Shown: positions 12,880 through 24,500 of the stretch, piece after piece
Layout of the letters: each line of letters begins with the position of its first letter
How positions within the stretch are numbered: the first letter of the stretch is position 1
Origin: Cristatella mucedo
Lineage: Eukaryota > Bryozoa > Phylactolaemata > Cristatellidae
Length of the DNA stretch: 64,000 bases
Direction of reading: 5' to 3'
Assembly (NCBI GenBank): GCA_009760855.2
Contig: WPIO01000007.1
Location: forward strand, 290,001 to 354,000
Program-made: the position numbers and the translations under genes
The notes under the pieces: generated by a model
Seen by the model: the letters and a program-made list of their open reading frames with translations, nothing else
Database searches by the model: none
What the model was told of the DNA's origin: nothing

Positions 12880-13970
12880 GGTTGACTCGGAACGCAGTTT
12901 TCTATAATGTGAAATCAAAACCGCATCTGCACGGTGCTTATTTCGGAATGTATCGCAATTCGAAAATGCCGGTCGGACCACAGTATGAGAACCCCCCCAT
13001 GTACCATGTCGTTAAATTTGGTTGGTAATTTCGGAAGACGGTTTTCTATAATTTGGATACAAAGCCGTGGTTGTGTAACGCCTATTGTGGAAATGGGAGC
13101 TGTATTGCAGTTAAAAATATAGGGAGGCTTGCAGACCCGGACCGTTTGGATGCCTCACGAGGAGATCGGACATGCACAATTACACAAAGCTTGATGACTA
13201 AACCCTGAACAAGGTCTTTTATAATGTGGAATCACAGCCGAAGCTAAGCGGCGCCTGTTGTGGAACTGGAATCTGTATTGCAGCTCGAAAGTGCAGGTCA
13301 GGCCGGCCCATTGGAGGCCACAGCATGAGAACGGCCACACGCCATGCAATGAAACTTTGCTGGTAAGCCCGGACCACGGTTTTCTGTAATGTGGTATCAA
13401 AACCACGTTTGTGCAATGCCTATTGTAGACATACCAGCTGTAACGCAGTTAGAATAGATCGGGAGGCTGGCTGGCCATGGCCGTAACATGAGAACGCGAA
13501 TGCGAAATTGAATGACATTTGGTGAGTAAAAACGGAACTATTTGTTTTACAATCTGAAATCAAAACCGAGGTTGAGCGACTCTTATTGTGGAAATGGCAG
13601 CTGTTACGCAGTTAAAATATGTCGGAAGGCTGGCTGGTCCGGACCATTGAAGGCAATAGCATGAAAACGCCTATGACCAGCCGCATGAAATTTGGACTGT
13701 GAACCCGGAACTCAGGTTTTCTATAGTGTGTAAATTAAAATGTAGTAGCGAAACGCTTCTTGTGGAAATAGTAGCAGTAGTGCAGCTCGAATATGTTGGG
13801 AGGCTGGCTGGCCCGGGCCATACCATGAGAACGTGCAGGCGCTATGGTATACAATTTGGATGGTAAACCCCGAACACTGTCTATGTGGAACTAAAAACCT
13901 CCGGTGCACAATTCCTATTGTGGAATTGGCAGCGGTATCGCAGCTATTTGTGGGACCCCCTCTCGGATCA
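12880..13970. repeat. Degenerate tandem satellite array, unit ~165 bp
   Basis: The landmark GGTTTTCTATAATGTGG recurs, with substitutions, at about 12896, 13041, 13214, 13379, 13544, 13716 and 13879, giving spacings of 145, 173, 165, 165, 172 and 163. Each unit also carries in order a TATTGTGGAAATGG word, a GCAGTT/GCAGCT word and a GGGAGGCTGGCTGGCC word. About six or seven old copies. ORFs crossing the array are chance frames. Confidence 0.85.
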
Positions 13971-14436
13971 CACCCGCCCAGTAAGCTTACCTCTCCTATC
14001 ACACCTGATTCGTCGACTCAGAAAGGCCAGGGTTTGGTGCACTCCCAGGCCCAATTCTTCGAAGATTTGGATACTGTCAATTTAAAGACACCACAGACCT
14101 ACCATAGGCGTCTGGGCGATATCTTAATCATGAATTATTGTTGCACTGACATAATAGCATGCGTCCTAGACGGCCAAGGCAGTATCGTTAGATTTGCTGC
14201 AGTGGCTACAAAGCCAGAACCAAGACGTATCACCTATCGTAATAGGAATGCAGGTCAACGCTTTAATCTCATGCGTTCTTCAGCCAATAATGCTTGGCTG
14301 TGATTGCCAAAAACTGCCGGAAATAGTACCCGGAATTATAGTTATTGCAAACGATACTATACACCAAGCCATTGGCAAAGGCGAACTTGAATATCGCTGG
14401 GTTCTTAAACAACAAGCGAATCAAAACATTCACGTG

Positions 14437-14442
14437 TTTATT
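14437..14442 (-). terminator. Candidate polyadenylation signal (AATAAA) of IMP
   Basis: First AATAAA hexamer I find downstream of the IMP stop on the minus strand, about 840 bases past it. If used, the 3' UTR is roughly 15281-14420 and includes the GC-rich block 14600-15280. Not proven without transcript data. Confidence 0.4.
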
Positions 14443-14640
14443 GTAAAGAGGTCTTACACAAAAATGCCAACACATATAAAAATAACGAAAAAACTTTCGT
14501 TACTCATGAGAATTCTTCATCGTGCGAAAGGCAACGGGGGCAATATCAATGATCTACAACTTCTCACACGATGACCTCAAGAGACTCGCAAAACCGTGGT
14601 AGATAATCCTTGCTGCAACTGACTCGCCTTTGACCTCTGT

Positions 14641-14680
14641 GCTGCCAGTCGGGCTTGGCCGGGCCAAGCCCGACTGCAGC
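14641..14680 (-). repeat. Near-perfect inverted repeat in the presumed IMP 3' UTR
   Basis: The central 29 bases (14647-14675) are a perfect palindrome except the middle base, and five outer base pairs continue it with one bulged base. As RNA it would form a GC-rich stem of about 17 pairs with a very small loop. Confidence 0.75.
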
Positions 14681-15281
14681 AGTTTTGAAGTTGTTACTGC
14701 TGATGCTCACACAATGCCAGCTTCAGCGAGCATCGCAGCAAACGGAAAGTCACTCGCTCGTTTGCCGGCACTCTGCCGCTTGCATGGCACCACTGCTAAA
14801 GATACCGAGGAAGGCGAGTGGCTACAGTGGCCACCCAGAGGCCACGTCCGCGAGACATCCAGATGCGTCAAAAGGTGGTGCCTGCAGCACAGCCACGGAA
14901 ATCCGCTGCCTTCCACGGAAGACGCTTGCGCCAAACAAAAAGGAGCGCTCCAGGGCGCGATGCTGCGTCAACTGGGCGGCACAAGTATGCCGATGGACTG
15001 CGCCCACCCGCCCGTCCTTGCTGCGCAATAAGTTAAAAAAAAGGCTCGCACCAGACGGGCCGGCCTCCTGCGGTCGGCGATGCGCCTCGGCATGAGGCCA
15101 CCGACGCAACAGCTGAGCTACAGGGCAGGGCGGGCTTCTGGGCGCAGGCAGCACTTCGCACACGGAACTGCTCGACCGGAGAGCACCGTCGGTGGCGGCA
15201 CTGCCTAGCGAGATGCTGTTTTCGCCACGGTGCCACAGCCACGGAAGTGGCCGGCTCAGGCAGGCCGAGCAGCGCCCGGCG

Positions 15282-15599
15282 CTAGTTCTCGGCCTTGCTG
15301 CAACTAGGCTCGGCTGCGGCATCGGGCTGAGGCTCGGCAGGTCCAGCGGCCGTTACCTCCGCCGGGCTGCAGGGCTCCAACGGCGGAGCAGCGGCCTCAG
15401 CGTGGCTCAGCGCTTCCGACGGCGGCGAGCCGCCACCACTGCTGCCAGCTGGGGGGCCAGCGGCAGCACAGGCGGGGGCCACTGTTGTGCCCAGAGCGCC
15501 GCTCGACATCATCGCTGCCGCAGAACTGAAGTCCCCACCATTAATCGGGTGCTGAAGTGCGACGTTGACAAGTAGCTGCCGAATCAACGACTGGGCAAT
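15282..15599 (-). CDS. IGF2BP: IMP last coding exon: end of KH4 and low-complexity C-terminal tail
   Basis: Acceptor ctctcttgtag followed by IAQSLIRQLLVNVALQHPI, the last KH4 helix, where relatives have AQRKIRDILAQVKQQH. About 80 residues of Ala/Pro/Ser/Gly-rich sequence follow, ending in CSKAEN and a TAG stop at 15284-15282. Vertebrate IMPs end soon after KH4, so the tail is an addition. The splice site and helix fix the frame; the tail stays open to a single stop, in GC-rich DNA. Confidence 0.85.
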   Translation of the reverse strand: MAQSLIRQLLVNVALQHPINGGDFSSAAAMMSSGALGTTVAPACAAAGPPAGSSGGGSPPSEALSHAEAAAPPLEPCSPAEVTAAGPAEPQPDAAAEPSCSKAEN

Positions 15600-18500
15600 C
15601 TACAAGAGAGCCCGGCTGCTTTCCCGTGTCTGCTTCCAAACACATATGACAGGTGTGTCGAGAAAAGTTGCGTAGGAACTCTATAGCGGCTGCTCGGCTC
15701 TGCACGAAAATGATATCAGGGCATTCTCGCCACTTAGCTCCCTCCAGCAACAGTTGCCTCGATTCGGCGAGGTCTGCTCAATGTCAAGGAATTGGAGGCA
15801 GACTAGCAGCAGCTGACATCACGATCACCAAGTTCCACAATTTAAATGAACAGTAACCAAGATAGCCCGTGACTATCCATAAAGCAGACAAGCCTGTTTA
15901 TGAGAACACTGCACTGACAACGCTTAACACGATACTATGTATTAACCAGTAAAAGCAAAGCAATCAGACCAAATCATCGCTTGACCATCTCGGAAATTCA
16001 ACTAGAACAGATGAAGCACACATACAAAATACACATAGAGGCATGTACATGTACCTATTTCCCCCCTCTCTCGCTCTATCTCTCTCCAGCCGAACTCTTG
16101 GAGCAGAGGCATTTAGTGAGTACATGTGATTTGTCCTTTGTGTGCTTATGTGCGCTTACACTGTGCATGCTACCACTAACCACTCTTGCATGCTAATCCT
16201 GTGCATGTCACCCCTAACCACGTTATTCATGTTGTTCATCAAGCATGATACCACTTACCATTCGATCGTGTTTCCTTTGCAGCAAATGTAAAGTGCCCAG
16301 AAAGAGATTAAGTTCTCTAAGAGTGCTATATAAATGTATTAATATCATTACTATTAGGCAGCAGAGGGCGACAGTGGTTACAGTGGCTAGTAGACTCCTC
16401 TGTGGAAACCCGACTTCCTTCACTAGTCATATGAAGGCTAATCGTGACATTTATCTAATGCAAAGGTGCTAATCCCCTAAAGTAGAAGCCTTCGATTAGA
16501 CGAGTCCAGATGCTCTGGCACATTTCACCATATTATTGGGCTTACTTTTCAATAGTTGATCACTTTTTGATATCGCACACTTTCCGAAGACTAACACAGC
16601 TCTTCTTTTACTGTTCGCAAAGGAAGCAAACTTACACCTTTCTACTGAAAGCTACGAGCCCAGTCTATGGGCACAGTTTAAGGGCTATGTATCGAACAAT
16701 TCTTATTCAGGGGTCCTCAATAACTCGCTTCTCGCCAGTAGATAGACGAGCCAACCGATTTCCATGCATCGTATTTGTGCTCTTCCTGACATTGGTCCTG
16801 TCGCTTGAAGTGTGACCACTGCTATGACAGTGGTGGCCACGTTTCACTATCATTCCGGCAGCTGCCTAAACGTTAGTTTGATGCTCAATGGCTCCCAAAG
16901 GGTGGGCAAAAATGCCGAAGAACGAAGGTGGTGGGTGGGTGCTATGCTCACCACCACATTTATGCATAAACCAGAGACAGCATAAATAAAGAAAATTATG
17001 CTAGCAGCAACGGTGATGACTAATTGCAATGGCTTCAATGGTCAATGGCACTTGCCACTAATTTGCAGAGTAACAAAGCAACGGACGTCTGACTCACAGT
17101 ACAAATTCCTTCCAGACGTACGGTCAAGATCAGGCACGGCCGGCGGCGCTGTACTTACCGTTTGCCCGCAGATGTTACCCATGATTTGGACACGGGCTTC
17201 GGCGTTCATGCCATCATGCTGCGACTGTGGAGATGCAGCGGCCGTCTCCTTGTCATTACCACCAAAGCCCTGGACCCGAATAGCAGCATCGCTGACAGTC
17301 TGTATGTAGCGTACGTTCTGCCCTCCTTTGCCGATCAGTCGGCCAACGCGTACTCTCGGAACAAATATGTCACAGCGAAGCTTTGCCGGCTCGTTCCCAC
17401 TGAAACCTTCCGTCTTAATTTTCTCAAAAATAAAGGTCTGTGCCTAAACAAAAAGGCAGGTGGGCCGAGCGATGCGTGAGCACCTTCAATCGGCACTTAA
17501 CCAGGCCAGCCTCAAAGTGGTCTTGCAAAGAGCAGTCAGCATGCAATTGCTTTTGCCAAGGGGCTAAATCTCGACTTTGCCCGAGGTAACCAAATATAGG
17601 CTGACGTGGCACGCCCGGCAACCCAGAGCCTCTGGGTAGGCCAAGAAGGGGGAGGGGCTGCAGCCGGCTGGGCTACATCCACACATCAATAGAGGAAAAA
17701 GGCCGAATTTACCAGCAATTTCTGTCGAGGGGGAGGAAGGCAGATAAAGCCGATCCTGCCTGCCTCTGCTAATTGGACTATAAGACCAGCCGAACAGCTA
17801 CAGACAAGCCTAGCGCCAACATCAAGTAGGAAGACGTCGGCCTCAAGATTTGCTCATCTAGCATGATGCATACAATTTCCTTTACCCATAACTACTGGGC
17901 TGCAACTGGTGCAAAACTCGGCAGCTCTTCGGGTCTCGTCAACGACATGGCTGCCATATCACACAGCTAGTGCCTGAGCTTCACTCGCTGTCCATCAAGC
18001 ATTGCATTGACCCAGTTTTTTGGCTTGCAGGTCGCTTTCACCAATGTACCTATCCATACCCCTTCAGAATGCTCTCAAACCACCCACTCTTTTCCGGCTG
18101 CCAGTCATTTACCGTTACTCGCACTAAGTTGAATACCTTTTAGTGATCCGGCCTTAGGTTAATATGCATCACGGGGCTGGCACTCACTTCCCGCACCTGT
18201 CACCAGGTGCACTGACTTTGCATTACTTAGGTCTTGGTCACTCAGCTTTTCCTGCTCCCTCAGCGATCTTGTCTTTTTTTTATTTCAATTTGCTTTGTGT
18301 ATGCATGATTCAGCATCTTAATAACCAAGGGTCCTACTGATCAGTGGTCTTGAAAAATCTCATCCTGTGCTTTTGCATGCTGGTTTTAAGCATCATGATA
18401 CTTGTGTGCTGCTGCATGCTTGTCAAAGCGTGATACGTTGCATGTCATTAGCCCTACATTATCCCGCCTCTTGTAGCAAGTTGAAAAGAGCATTGATAGA

Positions 18501-21500
18501 GGATTTAGCTCTCTCTCAGGCTCCATATAAACGACTCATTATTTTTACCTACCCGCCATACGGCATCTGGAGTGCCCGTGACCTTGATGGGCACATCGGC
18601 GGTGTCACTCTCACTGCCGTTGCTGCCACAGCCACCGCCGACACCAGCCTCTTCGGACTTCTCTAGCACCTGACAGGTGACATGAATCTGCGTCTTGAGG
18701 AAGTTGATGAACGAACCCTTGGTACCGATGATGCTGCCCACGGCAGCTTTCGGCACGTACACATAGCACGTCTGCACGCTGCTCGGAGCATAATTGCCGG
18801 GCCAGTCAAATTGCTGCAATGGGACAGGTGCTGCCACAGCTTGCTGCATCTGCAATAGACGAGTTGGCTAATTAAAGGTGTCAAAGTCGTGGCCAACGAT
18901 GCCACAATGTTGGCAGGCTGCCACTTGTTAATTACCACAGCAGTGGTGATCACTGTACTACTGCTGCAGCAAGAGTGACCAAGAAAACGAAGGATTGCAT
19001 ACCCACGGAGCTGGCTGGTAGTGTACTGGCGAGGTGTACCACTGCTGCATGGGTAAGGTGGTGGCGGCGGCTACCATTGGTGTGGGAAGCATCATCATCG
19101 TGTTGCCACCGTAGTACACCTGTGGCTGAAACGGTTGCATGCTGTAGCTGAACAGGTTCCATGGCTGTATGTGCAGGGCCATTGAGCCGAGGGAATGCAA
19201 ACGGGACAGGACGATAATCCAACAAACTCACCCCGTATTTAACGCTCTTTACGTCGGACTCATGGGCAGCCTTCAGCTTACTGTAGACACGTTCCAATGC
19301 CAGGCCTACGCTTTCCAACAAGCCCTTGATGCTGATCATACGATCCGGCGTGCTGTAGCTGACGTTTCCCACCCTGGAAAGGGAGTGCAATGTCATCGAC
19401 CCAACAACCAGCTGAAGCCTTAACTTGAAAAATCCACGGAACAAAAGACCGGGTAGTGCCTGCCAAGCATGGCGCCATTGGTACGCTCCCCCCCACAAAT
19501 GCAGTAGGCACGGGCGCAGCAATGTAGGCTATCCCGGTGTGCTAGCAGCATCTGCTACCAGCCCATTGTGAACTGCTCACACGGACGCTTGATCAAGATC
19601 TGGTCAGACGAGGGCTAGCCAATAGCAGCTACCTGCCAGCATGAACTACAGGCACTGACAAACTCTCTGGGTATGCAATTGGTCTAATCAAGCCCCGCAT
19701 GCAGTAGTGACTTGCAGCGAATTGCCGTCGTTCGACATCGAGACAATGAATCGGCGGGGTAAGGAAAAGCTAAAACCAGCAAACCAAAATCACAAATGGC
19801 AACAGGTGTGACCCCATGACTGCTCAGAGCTAGTGAGATACCAAAAACAAGCACTATCTACACAATGTAATATTTGCCAAGTAACAGTTAAAATGCTTCA
19901 GAGCATCCGTCCCCATGTTGTTTTTCTCACACCGTGCACTTACCCACGTTCTAAAAGGTTGGAACATTTGAAAGAAGCATGGCTTGTGAATATACGATAA
20001 GCTATCGTGTTATGAAGAAACTCAGAAAAGATTTTTCAGATGCCAAATCCAAGATCAGTCCACAGATGAATGTACAACGACATTTCCAATGGGAAATCAT
20101 CAAAAGTAAACGTTATCGGATTCAATAGCCTCATTTATATAGTGGCAGAAGAGCCTTAGCAGCCATCGTCGGCTTACAGTGACTATACAAATTGCATGCT
20201 GGGAAGAGTAAGTGAATAGATAAAGCTGCAGCTGGTGTACTGTCTACAGTGCTTGGCCAGCTGCCGTGCATTCGCACTCACACTGACACCGTAATGACTG
20301 TGTTGGTCTCCTCCATCATACCCCTTATCACAGCACCTTGACGACCAATGAGTCGACCACATAGGTTGTTTGGAGCCAGCATCCTCAGCTCCAATTCCCT
20401 ACAGAGCAATGACAGCAGCAAGCAGTGGCTAGCGAGCTCTAACAGAATCTGGTTGCATGCAGGCTGCGTATGTTGCATGCAACAGCTCAATGAATGTGTG
20501 CCTGCCTGTGTGGCAACTGGATCAACCGAGATGCTCTACGGTGATGTGCCAGAGGAGGTGGGGGTCACAGGGCAGCCATAGGTCAAGTTACATTAAGCCG
20601 TCTGCACATCGACTAACAGAATTTCTGACTCGTGTACCACTTGACTACGATTGATATCCAGGTAGGATGTCATAATGGCAAGAAAGGTGTAGCAACCCAG
20701 TACTGGGTAAGCCACCTGCGTGATCAACCGATTGCATCAGTGGTCGTCACCGTCTTCCAAAAACTCAGATTTTTTAGCCTTCGACTGCTGGGCCTTCAAA
20801 TTCATACTTTACAGCTGTGTTTCTCTAGCACAAACTGTGCATGTGAAAACGAGATGGGTATGGACGGGATAAGCCAATTCAACACACTTAATAATTTAAG
20901 CTTAGCAATCAATGGGTGGGCTCGCCAGGTAGGTCATCGGACACTCAAGTCCGCCTTTCAAAGCAAAGTTAAAGTTTCCTGAGAAGGCCAACTTAACGAG
21001 CGAGGCACACCACATGCAGAGACTTAGCGTTCTGCAAGATTCTGTGATGCCAGCTCATGTCTGCTTTTGTTGGCTTTGAAATGTAACGAATGGTGATACA
21101 ACTGATCCATAAAGACGGAGACTAAGCTACCGTACGATACATGTGGGTCGAACTGATTTGGTTAATTCTGATCATGTTAACCTTTAGCGACCAAAATACA
21201 AGGCTCAAATGCACAACCTCAGACAGTTTATATATCCATGTGGCAGTCGGGGAGATTGGTCTCAGGAAAAAGCCGAGAGCTAAAGATTAGAAGAGATAAG
21301 GGTGACAGAAGGAGTCGAACCAAAAAACAAACGAATCACAAATGGGCAAGTGGCATGAGTAGAGCTTAAAGACTACTGTAAACTCACCGACGAATGCGAA
21401 CGAATAATGAATGAGTGGATCATACAGACTTCTTACCTCGGAGTACCAGGTACAAGCTCTTGGTTAAGAATTTTCAAGATTTCTATGCATGCCTCAATGC

Positions 21501-24500
21501 AATTCTGTACGTGAGAGCTCATGATGACAACGACCTATAAAGCCAAGGAGCACAATCAATTGGGGCAGCTTTCGGTAGGAAGCAGCAAATTGTAAGTGGA
21601 TCCACCATGACTGGCTGCTCGAGTGTCGTGGTGGGGGGATGCAGCACGAAGTCATTTGATTCCATAGATTGTCACACTTGCAGCATGCTAAGAAACTGAT
21701 ACATTTGCAGCACGTAACGAACTGATACACTTGCAGCATGCTAAGAAGCTGATACATTTGCAGCATGCACAGAACTGATACATGCACTAAAGAAGTGGAG
21801 AAGAGATCACGAGTAGCTCCCCAACCAAGGTTGCAAGGTTGGATGGGCAGCATCAGCATCTGAGAGACACTTAGCATAGACAAGGTTACATATCCGTGTA
21901 GATGATACTCGAGGCTTGATTGAATTGATCCTATTCAAAGCCATTTAAGTAAGCAAAGTATCGCTCTCAGCCAGTCACGAGTGGGTCTTCAAGTTTTTGA
22001 AAACCAAAGGAGTCAGAATCAAACTATATCCATGAAGTGAATGCAGTCAGCAGGCTATTATAAATGCAAAACAAATATAAGATAAACTGATTCTCCTTCA
22101 TACCTAGCCGAACTGCTGCATCAGTTACAGCCTCCTCGAGCATCCAGGTCCTCTATGGATTACAATCAGCTGTTCCATCTCTTCGTTTAAAGCCTTTTGG
22201 CCACAGAAAATTTTTGCTTTACAGGTCATCGGCTGTGGAACTCACTCCCACAATTCTTAGGCAACAACATCTACTCTCTTGCTGCTGAGTGTGGCATATC
22301 CTTCCCAGCCGTCCTGAGCTGTTACTTCCATGTTACTCCCATCCTCAGCTGCCTTCCTGACTCAACTATGCTTCTGATTTTCTCTTTGTTGTGTGAGATG
22401 AAGTTTGTTGGCTACTGCATGCCGACCGAAAGCCACCTAGGCTTTGAGTGAGCTATAGAAAACTTTTCTGTGCAACATCCACTTGGTCAGTGTGGCTTTG
22501 TGGAGTTACAGACAATAATAATAATACATTCGTATAGCACCCTCAGAACTGAATCTCTTTCTAGGCACTTTACAGATAGCATTTCCAAATGATTGGTGGT
22601 AACATCTGCAAGCAGCAGGATGGAGATACATTCAACAGCCTCACTTATGTAGTGGCAGAACAATTGGAACAAATTTCACTAAAATTGCTTCGGGGAATAA
22701 TGAACAACATTCTACTGGACTTGAACCCACGATGTGGGTCGTGAAATTCAAGCATCTTACCCTTTACCCAATAGCAAAATACACATACAAGCAGCTTAGG
22801 GCTTAGAATGAGCTATAGAAAATTCTCTTGGAAACATCAGCTAAGTAAGTCTCTATGGTGGGGCTGCAGGCAGATATACATATATCAATAAATTGCTGAA
22901 ATTGCACTAACGGGTTTGAAAAATACTGGATCCTGCATAGGAGCCCCGATTGCATGAAGTTAGATTATCATAAACCCATGTCAAATTTTATTGGCCGGCA
23001 GCACCAGACCCGTCCACCGAAATGCAGCAAGCTAGAAAGGCTTTAGTATTGGCAAGTTTGCATAGCAAAGTATATCCATGTACACAGAAACCTGGAGGTA
23101 TTGGTGATGCGACTAACAGTAGCACATTTATTAGAAAAATGCAAATGTACTTTCACGTGAAGGACCTGGTCACACCTATAATGACCGTGGCATCAAAGTC
23201 ACGATTACATACTAGCAGATTATACCAACGCCAAGAGTTGAAATCTTGGTAGCTGACCACAATCGCCCATACATGTTCACGAAAATGCAGCCGGTAGCAC
23301 ACACCCCATTCGCCGAAATCGTGTTGTACATCTTAATATTTCACAATTGGTGCAAGCCATACCGTAGCTTGGTAGTGGGACATACTGCCATCAAATGGAG
23401 ACAGGTTAGAACTTACTTTCTCTGCAGACATAAACGAATCGTTTCGTAGAACATCAATTCTAGCCTTCGTCTTCTGAGTGATGCTGCGAATAGTCTGTCC
23501 TGACCTCCCGATAATAGCGCCAACACACTGGCCCGGTATGAGCAATCTGGAACAAGAGCGGCCAAGTGACGGCTCGATCTAACTGCATGTATGCATGGAC
23601 CGAGAAATCTGCCAAAAAATGTACGTCGGCAATAAATAAATGTAATTTATTCATACAGTGCCATAAGCTGCCATGCTTAATCTCTATCCAGAATTTACAT
23701 ATGCCACAGGGCTCGGGCCCAGGACCTCGGCTGTCAAATGCAATAACCTTGACCTAGGTCGTCAACGGCAAGCACTTTAACCACTGGGCCGAACCCGGGT
23801 GTCCTAGCATACACTCTGCCACTTTGAGTCGTTCCTACACCGAAAGCCTCCCCTCCCCCAGAGGGGCATGGCGACTCTCATACTTTGGCCGAGGAAGAGC
23901 AAGTGAGGGGTGTGCCAGCAGCGCTGGCACGTCCTTAAAGAGCATGGACTCTCCCCTTTCAAGCATCATCCATCCTGAAGCATGCTCAATTCCATAAGGA
24001 CCAGCTCTCGAAACAAAGAGCAGCAGCAGCTGTGGCAGCAGCAGCGGAAGCAAAAGAAAGCAGGGCCACGAGAAAGCAGCAGCCGAGCAGCTCCAGCCCC
24101 TGACCCCTTCAGCCCAAGCAGCTCAAGTCAGCTCAGGAAGGCCGTCACATACAAGAATCTGGCATCAGAACAAAGGATGAACTTGTCATCGCACAAGCTC
24201 GTGAGTTAAACTCTTAGTCCGGCTTGAATCCACTCAGTAGTAGAAAGTACCCTCACTATTCTGCTGTGATAAGCAGCATCAAGTATCAGAAGCATTCCTC
24301 CTACGGTCTTCGGCCGAGCCTAGCAAGCGACTTGGGAACCGTGGGACACCATAGCCATTTTAACTATAAGGTGCCGACAGCCACAATGCCACCCACCAAG
24401 TCACAGCACCTGCCTTTAAACTCGCACAAGTGCAGAGGTCATAGACGAAGGTAGGATAGGCTACCGAATGCTTACCGAAACCCGCTTAGGCTGTGAGTGC

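Noticed and set aside
13833-14303. A 156-codon plus-strand frame
   Set aside because: Starts inside the satellite array and shows no conserved motif; frames through tandem repeats persist by chance.
14630-15322. Overlapping frames of 130-166 codons on both strands
   Set aside because: GC-rich DNA with few stops, lying in the presumed IMP 3' UTR. No domain seen in either orientation.
18950-19522. A 190-codon minus-strand frame across IMP exons
   Set aside because: Only the middle (19373-19232) is exon; both ends read through introns bounded by good splice sites. The next exon (19164-19003) is read in a different frame.
23982-24209. Plus-strand Gln/Ser-rich frame, considered as an exon
   Set aside because: Low-complexity triplet-rich DNA in an IMP intron on the opposite strand, with no flanking splice pair that extends it.
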